The notes beneath the pieces were generated by a model. It was not told where the DNA came from, did not search any database, and saw only the letters and a program-made list of their open reading frames with translations. From Ectocarpus siliculosus (lineage: Eukaryota; Sar; Phaeophyceae; Ectocarpales; Ectocarpaceae): a stretch of DNA of 64,000 nt. Where the stretch lies: contig FN649734.1 in the NCBI GenBank assembly GCA_000310025.1, positions 4,191,178 to 4,255,177 of the forward strand, given 5' to 3'. This document shows, piece by piece, positions 47,401 to 58,760 of the stretch. The position numbers and the translations under genes are program-made. Within the stretch, counting starts at the first letter, position 1. Each line of letters starts with the position of its first letter.

Positions 47401-50400
47401 ATGGTTGCACGGCCCATGCATGAGAGCGTACCTGTAGAGGGCGAACTGCTCCCAGCGAACCACCAGGACGTTGATGTGGAACCTGCATGAGGAAACGCCA
47501 AGGGGTTCGCGGTTTGTAGTCATGTGTTGCGCGCCTTTACTTGAGACGATAGGCGACGAACCCCGGCGGCCGGGAGGGCCGGGGCATTCACTTTCAATCT
47601 GGAGCGAAACCGACCTGCCAATCGCTCAGTATATTCTCATTAGTTATGCATCGCTTACAAAAATGAGGCCCCCATCAATCCATCCACACAACCCGGTCAA
47701 TATTCATCCTCAACCAATTGCATTTCGCCTTTTATTTAGGAACTCCGTGTTCATGCTTTTCGTTTGCTGGCGCATCTGTCTCCCTCCCTTGATACAGCTA
47801 TGGCGGGAATTCCGCGATTCGACACAGGGCCATTACCGCACCTCCTAGAACAGTTTTTTTTCTCCTCCCCATTTCGTTGGTTTTAGCCACATGCACTATA
47901 ACCGTTGGTAAGTGCCCCCACATATTTCTTAGGGTGTGCCATCGATCTTGTGACCACGGATGAATTCATACAAGTGTGCTTTTTCACAGTTTGGGTGGAT
48001 CATGAGTTGATGTGTGACACTCAATCAATCAATCGACCAGATTAATTCTCCATCCTTTTGCGCGGCAGTCCACCGACGACCTCATTTTGCTGTTACGGTA
48101 GACAAATCCTGTTCTACGTTCGTCCGTGCTTCGATATCAGCGCGGTATCCACCACCTCGAGTTCTCGGCTAGGACACGCTGGCTGTTGTGAACAAGCGGT
48201 CAGGGAACCCCTAGGGAGCAACAAAAACATGAAATCATTGGACCGGAACCGAAAAAGCCGATATCCATCACATGCACTTCTTTACCGATGCGTCCGATCT
48301 TGGGGGCAAGAGGCTGCACTGCAGCACAAGAGTATGCATGTGTCTACGGGATTCCGTGCTTTTGAGCAGAATAAGTCGTCTCGTATGTTCTCACCTGGTT
48401 CCCACGTCAGGCGGGTCACACCCTTGCTGCAGGGCGACTGATCGATCCAGGACCGCCTGTCGTGGACCGGAAGCGGCCCGGTTGTACGACGGGGTAAATA
48501 TCCACCTTGACGCAGTTTTTTTAGGATTAAAAAAAATGACGCCAATCTCTTCAGTGGGGATAGACACGTGTAGGCTGAACGTATGGCCACTTTCCGGTTC
48601 TCGAGGGTGCCGGAAGGTGCAGGTGCTCAAGTTGCCCTGTGCTTCTCCATTGGCCCAGTTGCACGGCGGCTGCTTCGCCGCGAATTTACGCACATGTGCG
48701 TCCTTGGCTGCAGGCCCTGCAATAAACGGGGCGAATTAAAATCACAGCAGGGTACGGGAGCTTGTTAAAATCGAAGTCCCAGCCCATGTGGTAGCTGCTC
48801 TCAGGCGATTGACAAGGGTTTTGTGTGACAAGATTAGGTTGAAACCTGAACGCGCTTCCTTTCTTTATTTACCTACACGGGTTTTTTGTCACGTTCCGTA
48901 GCCTACGACTCTTCTCGCCTTCATCGCCATCCTGAGGCATATTCCAGCGCTCATCTACGCGTCCATGTTCGCCTCCCGCTCGTGTAAGGTCCGCCAATTG
49001 TAGCGTAAGTCCCTTCCCGTAGGCGTCGCCAGCCATGGCGCACGTGCATTGACTTTCGCACGCGCAGAACTGGACACCGAGGCCAGGCTCGAATCTGCCG
49101 TCCCAATTTATGGCCTCTTTCAGGGACTCAAAACAGGCAGGTGCCGGCGTAGGGTCTCCTTCCGTATTGAACGGGGGCACAAGCTCGCGCTGCCGGAGGG
49201 CCTCAATGTATTGATTACCTATCACAGACCGCACATGCTCGCCACACGAATCGACGAGTAGAGCCGCGTACTCATCCCGCCACCTGTTGCCCTCGCAGCA
49301 GCTTTGCCTCACGAGATGTATGCGCTCCCTCACGATTCCCTCCGTGTATTTGCTAGCGAGGAGTGTGCTGTACTCGTTGCTCATGGGTGCGATGCCGATT
49401 AGAGTCCGCCAGTGCGGAAGGAGCCAGCTGAGCTCCTCTCTGGGCCACCCATCTTCGACCGGCGGGGGACAAGGAACTATTTCCGAACAGCTCGCAGTAG
49501 TCGCGTTGGTAAGCTTGGAGAGGTAGTCGAGGTAGACTCCGGTCTTGCCGATTTGGCACTCTGCTGACAGGATCAGACGCCGTGGATCTTTGCGCTCGGA
49601 CAGACCCCTGCGGTGGTCGAAGTGTTTCTCGGCCGGGCGATACGCAGAGTAGTTGTGGAGCGCGTTCTCCGTTTCAGTGTTCGGCTTTTTCTTTATCTGC
49701 ACGAACAATGTCGCAGTGGGCGGCGAAAAGCGATCGGTGTGGTAAGCTTTTTTTTTGAAATAGTAATGCCGTGGTAGACGATAGTAGTGCCGAACTCGGG
49801 TCACACCGATTGAGGCGAGCGTAGTGGGCGTTAGGGGGAATACAACTAGCACAATTCAAGCCAGTACGCTTGGAAAAGAAATGCATCATTTTCACATTGG
49901 AAAGCATGCATCTCCCAATACATCATAAAGACACGGGGGAAAGACGACGGCGTAGACAGGCAGCACACAACAATTGCCGCAGTTTGAAGAGCGACTCTTT
50001 CGTAACCGAATCGTGAGGGAAAATGGAAGGCTTCCTTTGATTTTCTTCGGCGTACAACAAGAAAACCGTGTGCAACGCTTACGTTCGTGGAACCGATCAT
50101 GTGCAAATCCATCTTGGCCATCCGGATGCACTTCGAGATTGGCGTGTTCGTCAGCCTGTGTTCCTCAACAGCCTTGAGAAGCTTTCCCATCGTGTGACTG
50201 GGGACTAAAGCTGTGGGAAGCGGGAACACGCTCTCCTCCAGAGTTATAACGTCGTCCGCGCCAATCGAGGCAATGATACTTTCCAGCAGCCACCAGGTAT
50301 CAGCCACGGACAATATGCCAGCAGGTGTTGATACCTTGACCAAGCGCTTGCGATCGAGGACCTGAGTATTTCATTTCAGCGGTCAGGGGCCAAAAGGTCT

Positions 50401-53400
50401 TCATGCTGGTGATGTTTTCCTACGTAATCATAAAGTAAAACTTCTACTACACTCGATTTGTGATGGAAAAGCACCAAAAATATGCATTGGTGTACAATTT
50501 ACCTCGTGTCATATTTCCGGGAACTATTGATGGAATGCGCCCCTTGCCATTCGGCACGCCCTCCGAATCATAGAAGCGACTCACCTCACAGCCAAGTGAC
50601 ATCGCGTCTTCGCGGGAGGGACCCGAACCACCATTGATTTTGCGAAATGCGGGATATCGGCAAAGGCGACCCAGCTCCTGCTCGAATGATGAGAAGTACC
50701 CGGCTACCCGAAGACGCAGGTCGAAGCAACCAAGCGAGTGAGGGAACGTATCGCCCATCCGCCCTTTTTCGCACAGTATGAGTATCATCGGCACATTCAG
50801 CAGATCTTCGTACGAGAGCGATGTGTTGCGCGACCCTGGTAGTTTTCGCAGCTCCACCATCCTGTTACCGAGGGTTGAAACCCCCCCTGCATCATCCTGG
50901 ACGTTGAAGCTATCCCGGAAGTACTCCTCGATGTCCTGTGACAGGTTTGTGTCTCCGTTGTCGCATACTACCGAAAACAACGGGCGCTCTGTCGGCCCAT
51001 CATGTAGAAGGAGCTCTCGCCTCGCTTGGCGCAGACAATGCTGCATACTGAGTTGTTCCTCCCTTTCGTAGACACGCATTACAACCATACGACCGTGACC
51101 TCTGTCAGAATCTCCCCTCAAGAGGTCTCGAAGTACTCGATCTGTCTCGTTGAACCAGGAATATTCGGCGCTAGTGTTCTCCGCGACAGCGCTGGCTTTG
51201 AGTTTCTCCCTCAAGATGTATCGTAGACACGATCGGTCATCGTGTGGGTTGTCTTTGAGCTCTTCCCGAGCTGCTGATACGTACGCCTGCAAATGCACAA
51301 GTGATGTGCGGCGGAAAACGGCGTGTGTCCGAGCTCAGACCAAAAAAAAACATGTTTTTTAGCTCCCAAGGCATGTATACACAGTCCTCATTTATCGTTT
51401 ACAAGTGGAAGTGAGTAGACCTCGTTTCTACCGACACAGTGTTCGATTGATATTGCAACAAGTGGCCAAACGCTGTCTCGAAGGCGGTGTTTCAGCGAGT
51501 GGTAGCGTATTCTAGTCTTGATGCTGTATTCCGACTATGGTCGCGCATCCCACTAACCAGGATCGGAAAGCATTGGTGTCAATGTCAATCATTCGTAGCT
51601 CCTTCTCGCCTGCTTAACGAAGTCCACGACGGAGTGGATGTCACAGAAACAGGGGTCTCCCTTGGTGCCAACATTGAATCTGCAGACTCTGCCCAGTCTT
51701 GTGTCGAAGCTGTCGAGGCAGTCTTCGGTCACAAGTTCGTCGAGGAAGTTGTCGGTCTCAGAACCGATGCCCGGGCTCCTCATCCGCATGGTTAGGCCTT
51801 CCTGTCGGAACATCGATAGACATACGAGGGAGAACAGGTACTCCGCCAAAAGGAGATGGCCGTCATGCAGGGCCACGGACGGCTGCCGGTCGTTTTCTGT
51901 CGGCGTACTTATGTTCTTCCCCCGACGCTGCTTGCCCCCCCGGGGTCCAAATTGCCTATTGAATCGCGCCCGCAATTCCGTAAATCCCGGGTCATCCCTG
52001 ATGCGTTGATCCTCCAGTGAACGCCCGCCAGGTTGGTCGTGGTTGCCAATTTCCCAGTCACTATCGGCGCGTATTTCGCTGTCGGGACCAAGCTCTAGCG
52101 GCAGGTTGGTGGTGAACCCTAGCTTCGCCAAAATGCTTGCCTCGTTTGTCTCGAGCCGTACGGTGAATAGCCTGCTCTTGTTCTTGACCAAAAATCGTTT
52201 CCCTCTCTTGCAGTAGCTGATCTCCATGCTAGCATTCGCATCGCATTCTCTGAGTTTAACTGCTATCTCAGCAGAGAGCGCTTCCGCGACTTCGTTGGGA
52301 GCTGTAAAAGCCTTGTCCTTGATATCCACGCGAAAGGAACTGCCTTGCCCGGTTTTAGGCACAACTTGCACATGCAGTGTGCACGCGCTAGGGTCGGGTC
52401 TGAAAGGTATGGTCCCGAGGTAAAACTCCATGCTGGGGGAAATCGTGTCGGCAAAAGGGAAAGTGGGTAGAAGGTGCGTTAATAACAAGTGACAGAGGTG
52501 CAGTTCCTCCCATTGATGAATGCGATTCGCCTACACAGGTTGTGGGCACCCTTCTTTGTCGTTTCTGCATTTGCTCTTATATACTGATGAAGAGAGGGAC
52601 GCAGTCGCAACGACAACGCTGGAACACGGCCGGCATCGTTTCAAGAGTCGAGCATACCATACGGTAATTACGGCACTTTCCTGAGAGAAACATCAGCAAC
52701 GGATAGCAGGCAAACCGGATTTCGCCCAGGTGATGTCATCGTGGTGGTCGTGCGTCCATGCTACACATACGCACGAAACAAACCCTACGCCGCACCGCAC
52801 GCGGCAGATATTTGCATTGTGGAGCTCCAATACAAGCGACGACATTGATTAACCAACATTCTGGGAACACAAACACATCGCGGTGCTCTTTTGTCTCATC
52901 TACCCAGCAGCCTTTGCTCAGCGTTGGGCCATCACCTTCTATAGATTCCGTCCTCGCGCGGATGATTTTCTTCAAACCATTCGATGACATTCGACTCGTG
53001 TACTCGGCTCTTGTCGGTCAGGCAGTTGTATGGAGTCGCGCTGGTAGCGTGGGCCCACATGATGACGAGGGCATCGCACGGAAGGGGTTCAACTAAAACA
53101 ATAAAGTCGAAGTTCAAAACGCGCGCCCTGTGCAATGCGTGGTTCCTCGGCCAAATATTTCTTAACGGCACCCTTTGAACACTCGATGGTTGTTGGGACG
53201 TTTGTCCAAGCGGCGTCGGCATGCCAAATCAAAATGAATGCCAACGGTGGTGGCGTTAGTGGCCCCCGCAAAAGTCAACAAATGAGTAGATGACCGGTAC
53301 GTGGGGCTACGAGAACAGAACCTGTTACATCATTTTGCCTGCCTACCACTTCCTGAATACAAAACTCCTGAAATACAGTCCTCCGCGGAACCCACGCACG

Positions 53401-56400
53401 CGCGGAATAGCAAACTTACGTAACATAGGCGAACTGCGCGATTGTTGACCCAAACTCGAGAAGTCCCAAAATAATCGAAACGTGAGAGGCCCTGTGGAAC
53501 ATTTGGTCGTTTCTAACAACGCTGTAGCTATTGACGTTGAACACCACAGATAGGTATTTGACTTCTCAACTTCTCCACATCTCAACATCCAGCCCATGAG
53601 TTCGGCCTTGCCCGATTCCAAACTTTCGCGCATCCCTTGTGCTTTGAACATGAACGCATGATTTTTTCCGTTAGTAGTTGGTTCCTTGCCCTCCGACAAT
53701 TTACTCCGACAAGTTGGTGCCAGTAGTCGCTATACAGGTTGATCCAGGCAAATATCCCGACAGACGCTGCCACATTGTCCTCTGTCCAAACGTATCGCCA
53801 ACCAAACCTAGAGTATCCACTTGATTCGAGACAACCGACCAGCGCTTTGGTGTCGAACTTTCAGGATCAGACTGTACGATTGTTGAGAAGGCCCATTGGG
53901 GCCGTCCAAATCGTTTACTTCTCCACACGACCCACATACGTAAGAATCGGACGCCAGTATGTTTTCCTTTGGCGACGTGGGTACGCGTTGCTAATGGCGC
54001 GAATCATTCAATTCTTCGTATTACACGTAACTCATCGTTGGTCAAACGTTAGGTGCATTGTTGCACACCAGGTTCCTATGCAAAGTCGTGCTCTTGGTTA
54101 ACACACATTTTTTCTACACGGCGGCATTTCAATGTCCCACTACTGGAAGTTTATGTATTCGGCCCATGGGCAGCGTATTGAGGGCCCACGGAGTGCCCAT
54201 GGGAGGACCAGGGGCAGTTCATCGGCAGCTCATGGGCAGCCCATGGGCTGCCGCTGGGCTGCTGCTGGGCAGTTATGGCGGGCCCGCAACGACCTAGAAC
54301 ACTTCATCAACCCAGTCCCTGCACGGCTTCCTACGTAACAATATACCAAGGCCGCAACGACCTAAAAACCTTACCAAGGCCCATCAGGTGGTCGGGCATG
54401 GTTGATGGGGATTGGTGTTAGGGTTAGTGTTAGGGTTGAAAAAGTTAGCCGCGGCGTAGCCCTGCCCCTGCTCAGCGATCTAGAACCTTACCAAGGCCGC
54501 AGTTACCTAGAACCTTACTCAGGTCCATGGACCGCCCATCGTGGGCAAAAATCGGTGAAAAATACGCTCACCATGGCGGCTCATGCCCCCCCTCATGGGC
54601 ATTCCCACAGGCGGCCCATGAGCAGCCCATTTTGCTGGGCTGCCCATGGGCGGCCAATGAGCTTCCGGTGGGCCAAATGGGCCGCCCATGGCCGGCCCAT
54701 GGCGGGCCTATTGCCCACAGGGTGCTCATGGGCTGCCCATTGCCGGCTAATGGGCAGTCCATGCGCCTTAAATGAAAACTGCCGAAAGTGTGGGTGACCT
54801 CGAAATCTTCTCCGCGAGGACAACACAAAACCAATTGACACCTGACGATTTTGTCGTTTGTGCTGATCCACCAAACGTGTGGCGTGGTGTGGGAGGGGGG
54901 CGCGGAATACCGTCCGGCCTCATTAAAATGCTTGAAGTCGAAGGAAAATGGTAAATCCGAAACACCTCCGTCCCACACCACAATTTCTGGGTATCACCAA
55001 TACTAATATCATACGTTTTGGTGTCAATTAGTTTATTTTGTCCTTGCAGGCTCGAGTGCAATGATTCAGCTGCTTATGAGCGTGTTCAGAAACTGTTGGT
55101 CCATCTGGCTGGATCAGCTCGTGACTTGCTCGAGTTCGGGTCTTCCGTCAAATTTCGAGCACAAATGCGATGATCACGACCAGTCGTTCCCTCGCTGTAT
55201 CTCAAGTCCAACCACCACAGCACCCCGCACGCTTCGTACCTGACACCCAGCAGCACGAGGTTTGCGTGGCGGTGAAGATCTTCGTCGTTAACGTACTTGT
55301 CGTGCGCGCCGCCATCCGTGCAGCCATAGTGACATTCATCGGCAACAAGGACGAAAAGAATGTCCTTATTGTCGCGGACTCTGGACTTGAAGCGTTCGAA
55401 GAGTTGATCGTGCTTTGCGCTCTTAATGTACATGATGACGCACTCCGACGCCACCTTGCCTTGTGGCAACACTCCACATTTCGCCAGCCTGTTGATTGTC
55501 TGCTGCTGCAGTGTCTGGAACGCAGGCGTCAGCACCATAAACTCGACTCCTTTGAACTCGGAGATGCACCGACTGCCCAGCACTTCATTTGTTTTGTCGA
55601 ACAATCGCTGGGCCACCTCCTGCTGCTTCGGCCAGCAGACATGTTGGATGTTATGTGAGTCCGGGCTACCCGTCTCCTGCAGAGCAGCCGTCAGATGACC
55701 AAACTCCGCCGCCGTGATGTTCAACCTTACTTTCAACAGCTGCGCGACGTGCTGGTCTTGGTCGTCGGAAATCCTGCGATGGGGCGACGGGGTCGAATGA
55801 GCTTCACAGGTGGAGGTCGACGCCCCTTCCCCAAAATGTCGGATGCCCTCGCCCCCTTGTGGAGACCTTGACAAGGTCGAACACCTTGGAGAAGACAACC
55901 AAGGCCTCGAAAGGAGTGCAATCGAGGTACTTTTNNNNNNNNNNNNNNNNNNNNNNNNNNNNNNNNNNNNNNNNNNNNNNNNNNNNNNNNNNNNNNNNNN
56001 NNNNNNNNNNNNNNNNNNNNNNNNNNNNNNNNNNNNNNNNNNNNNCGGAAAGACATATGAAACGCCATGCAGGTCACACATGAGGCATTGCTTGAGTCTT
56101 ACGTATGTGTGTGTATGTTGCATGGTTAGTTCAAAATTTTATATTTGTTCCTCAGGATCAGGCGATTTGGTCATTCTATGAGGGACGGAGGGAGGGAGGG
56201 AGGGAGGGAGGGAGGGAGGGAGGGAGGGAGGGAAGGTGTGGACCAGGTCGAAGAAAGTTCATCCGCATCGATACGTGAATCTACCTTGCCGTTGTTTCGA
56301 AGTGTCTCATTCGTGCCCCACAAACCTCTCCGCTGTCGCTCTGTGTACCCAGATGAGGAGAAAGTGGTGATTTAGATGTGAAGTTGCGTGTTCGATGGGC

Positions 56401-57543
56401 GAAAATATGCGCGATGGCAGTGCATTTGGGCTTCCGGGGCGTTTAAACAGCAGAGGGTCAATCGCTCATGGAGTTGCCACAGACCCAAGAGCCATCTCCA
56501 TGAATACAGCTAGGCGACTACGACCCGCCACACACGTACCTGCATTGCGTGTATACCGGTGTGGTATCTTCTATATCTTGAACGACCTGAACCATTTCAT
56601 TGCAGGCCATTCCATTGCAGACCACCTGCAGCGTACTCTCGTCAAGAATGGGCTCCTGCAGGTAATGGTTGAGGTCGAGTTGTCCGCGCCACTTCTGAGC
56701 CTCACAGAACTCGGCCAGTAACGTTCCCCTCACGACGTGGACATCCGCCATGATCGTCGCACTGTACACGATGTCATCCCCCTCCCCAGATTTTAGTGAA
56801 ATGTCGACTGTCACCTTGAAAACCGACGCCTGACGAGGCCCTTCATCTAAATAGTAACCATCGACATTCAGGTTTTCTTGCCCGGTTTTGAGGAGGTTGG
56901 CCAGGGGGCCGCCCAATACCACCACGAGTACGCTTTTCGTTTCGTCGTCGGTTTCGATCAGTACCGTTGACAAGGTGTTGCCGCTCCTGGCATCCACCTG
57001 CTGCCGAGCGGAAACCACCTCCCCATAGTTCACCCTGATGACACCCTCGGGAAATCGTATGTCATATAAGACATGCGGTTCGCAACCCGCATTCTTCGCA
57101 GCACTCTCAGCAGCCTTCTTCATTATTTGGTGACCTTTAGCACTGCCTGCGAAAGCTGCATTGAGTGTGTCAACGACGTCCGAATATTCACTGCACGTGC
57201 TCGCCTCCGGCATCAACTTCCGAAACGCCGTGCACAAGTGGACGAGCCGTTCACGCCTGTCGACGAGCCGTTTACGCTTCGACGCAACAGGAACATCTGG
57301 GCCCACATCAAGTTCTTCCACCACGCGCACGGCGGGAATCAGGCCTCCAACAAACTCTTCACCCACGGTCCCGGTGTCAGATGCCGAGAATATTAAAGCC
57401 ACCCTTTGGATGGCCCCTTGTGGCTCGTCATCACCGCTGTCATCGCTATTCCTCGCCACATGCGGGCGGAGGGGCGAAGGAGTCAGCCGCAACATATTTG
57501 CAGTCTGATTGCAGCCACACGCTTGTACTGTAACGTGCGTCAT
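43333..57543 (-). CDS. SF2 helicase - TAGT-like glycosyltransferase - HMG-box fusion protein
   Basis: The exons are 57543-56540, (within gap)-55808, 55773-55240, 53040-52936, 52432-51610, 51286-50585, 50361-50083, 49696-48873, 46555-45481, 45350-45228, 45090-44988, 44709-44543, 44432-44319, 43994-43870 and 43399-43333. Apart from the gap and the 34-base break at 55774-55807, all phases fit. Each junction is GT-AG except one GC-AG (51610/51286). The product is at least 2,050 residues long. In order it has an acidic N-terminal region, helicase motifs ADECHYG, SATPYN, EKGRMGDTFP and FEQELGRLCRY, a P-loop AECQIGKTG, a glycosyltransferase with WMLDDN and WEDVEF, a basic linker PPPRKRAKK and an HMG box. 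TAGT enzymes are predicted to glycosylate oxidised bases made by TET/JBP oxygenases, so a nuclear DNA-modifying role is likely but inferred. The start ATG is provisional, and exons at 58.0-58.8 kb may precede it. Confidence 0.8.
45481..46555 (-). other. TAGT-like glycosyltransferase exon
   Basis: This 1,075-base exon starts in phase 2 and encodes a GT-A-type enzyme. A Rossmann-like start (HQYVVLAMPGR) is followed by GGIGYARHFIQQW and FVWMLDDNVQMC, where DDN is the expected metal and sugar-nucleotide site. Further on YWEDVEFNHIVDEKGL supplies the ED pair typical of such folds. The GIGYAR then WxLDD order is the pattern I associate with TET/JBP-associated glycosyltransferases of phages and some eukaryotes. 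All visible catalytic positions are present. A generic stramenopile glycosyltransferase is the alternative, but fusion to a helicase and an HMG box argues for a DNA substrate. Confidence 0.65.
48873..55934 (-). other. Helicase region of the fusion gene
   Basis: Exon 55773-55240 ends in ...NLVLLGV plus AG, and exon 53040-52936 begins C-GCG-ACT-CCA. Splicing across 2.2 kb therefore creates SATPYN, the SF2 motif III, 40 residues after the DECH box. Exon 52432-51610 supplies an insert of about 270 residues. Exon 51286-50585 carries the second RecA-like domain (SVVCDNGDTN, then motif V-like KGRMGDTFP and motif VI-like QELGRLCRY). I see no P-loop before the DECH box, although part of that region is lost in the gap. 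A good P-loop (SAECQIGKTGVYL) appears only after motif VI, in exon 49696-48873. The arrangement is either circularly permuted or contains a second NTPase. Confidence 0.7.
54140..54775. repeat. Palindrome-rich GCCCATGGGC array in an intron
   Basis: Two clusters (about 54160-54290 and 54590-54770) consist of short self-complementary words built on GCCCATGGGC, GGCAGCCCATGG and GGGCTGC. They are separated by a region containing TTAGGGTTAGTGTTAGGGTT (about 54418-54437). The array lies in the 2.2-kb intron of the helicase gene. It has no coding potential. The density of overlapping palindromes would allow many alternative hairpins. Confidence 0.75.
55935..56045. other. Assembly gap (111 N) inside the helicase gene
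   Basis: The gap removes the acceptor and probably the 5' part of the second exon of the fusion gene, so about 35 residues or fewer are unknown. A (GGGA)n microsatellite sits about 140 bases away. Confidence 0.99.
56181..56234. repeat. (GGGA)n microsatellite
   Basis: About 12 tandem GGGA units lie in the first intron of the fusion gene, on the minus strand a (TCCC)n tract. Confidence 0.95.
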
Positions 57544-57544
57544 G

Positions 57545-57705
57545 ACGCTCTCACGGTTGTCATGACAGGCGTCGTGTCATGACAGAGCGCATGGCAGTAG
57601 GCATGGCGATGAGCAAGCACATGCTGCGGGCGTATGACTATCGGTATAACAAGCATCATGGCAACCGTTATGATGGTATGGTGCTACGCTGGTCATGACA
57701 CTTGT
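57545..57705. promoter_or_regulatory. Cluster of TGTCATGACA-type palindromes
   Basis: TGTCATGACA or close variants occur at about 57558, 57576 and 57691, with GTCATGAC also at the ATG itself (57539-57547). They lie in the 160 bases upstream of the provisional start of the minus-strand fusion gene. They could bind a dimeric regulator. If the Cys-rich upstream exons are part of the gene, this stretch is an intron instead. Confidence 0.35.
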
Positions 57706-58043
57706 TCTCAGACGGCTTGTCGTGACGCATCATTGAAAATAGAAAGCATCATGAAACAAGGTCTTTGGCCGTGACAACCGTTCGACCCTATGAAAGATGA
57801 TCAAGCATCCCCAGGTTGGTGCTGAATGCGAGCGGTGAACATAAGGCCAACATATAAACGCGTTAAGTCCGTGGCATCCGAATTGCCTGTTTTCCCATAA
57901 TAATATCTGTTTGCCCATCACCGTGCAAAGAATGACATCAAGTCTCGCGCGCGCTGTAAGACCTTTACTAAGGGATTGTCGTGTATGTGCAAACGGGTAA
58001 AAATATACAAAGGCAATGATTCGGAGAAGGAAGTTCCACATAC

Positions 58044-58382
58044 ATGTCAGGACGGGCCCCGTTGACGGCCTCTCGATCTTGATGACGACGACCACCGCCC
58101 CCGCCACCGCTGTATCCGCTGCCACCACCACCGCCACCGACACTGCCGATACCACCACCACCACTGCTGTTACCACCGCTGTATCTGCTGCCACCACCAC
58201 CCTGGCCGCTGTCGGGCGTCGCTGGGTTCCTCCACATTTCTTCAAATACCTCAATGTCTTGTTCCTGGTGATCGACGCAAAACCTGGAGCTGCTCATAGA
58301 TGGCTTATTACACCTGTAGTCTTGTTCGCATCCTGGTTGCTTATGCTCGCCTATACACTGAGGCATCTCAGGGACCCCCGCC
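58044..58382 (-). CDS. Cys/His cluster and Gly-rich exon, gene unassigned
   Basis: Between an acceptor (CTCTCCAGCAG, exon from 58382) and a strong donor (GTATGT after 58044) lies a frame encoding PQCIGEHKQPGC, then RCNKPSMSSSRFCVDH. The Cys and His spacing looks like a zinc-binding cluster. It is followed by an acidic helix and about 50 residues of Gly-rich sequence. An upstream frame (about 58760-58590, FIVGLPNDEPIKPPHP) also looks coding. The exon ends in phase 2. The helicase gene could accept it through an AG at 57452-57453, giving DMNSDDSGDDEP, so these may be its true N-terminal exons. A separate gene or a transposase remnant is also possible. Confidence 0.4.
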
Positions 58383-58760
58383 CTGCTGGAGAGGACAGCG
58401 AGTGAAGGCCACAGTGGTTGCATCATAGTGACGGGGGAAACGGTCAATACGAAATACGGTTTTATTGCTGAAGTTGGTCGGCCGCAATTCTTGCAACAAA
58501 TCTGTTGTTGGTGACGAGGAGGTGACACTCATGAACTGGTTCGAGTACTGGCTCTTGGGCGTGTTATTTGCCTTGCCTCTCTACGCAGACACTTTCCCAC
58601 CGTCACAACGACAGGCTGGGCATTCTGAACGAACACGACAGCATGACCCTGATGGTTCCCTAACACAGTAGCGTGGAGGAATCGCTGGGGATGGGGCGGT
58701 TTGATGGGTTCATCATTGGGCAACCCAACGATGAACGTCGTGTCCATCTCGACGGAGACC

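Noticed and set aside
48272-48400. FTDASDLGG, resembling an RNase H motif of retrotransposons
   Set aside because: A single short motif without neighbouring reverse-transcriptase sequence in an intron is not enough to call an element.
52100-52432. Resemblance of the MEFYLG... segment to small capsid proteins of Polinton-like elements
   Set aside because: The similarity is vague, and the segment is spliced in phase into the helicase gene, where a GIYRSMEFYLGTI reading continues naturally. I treat it as part of the helicase.
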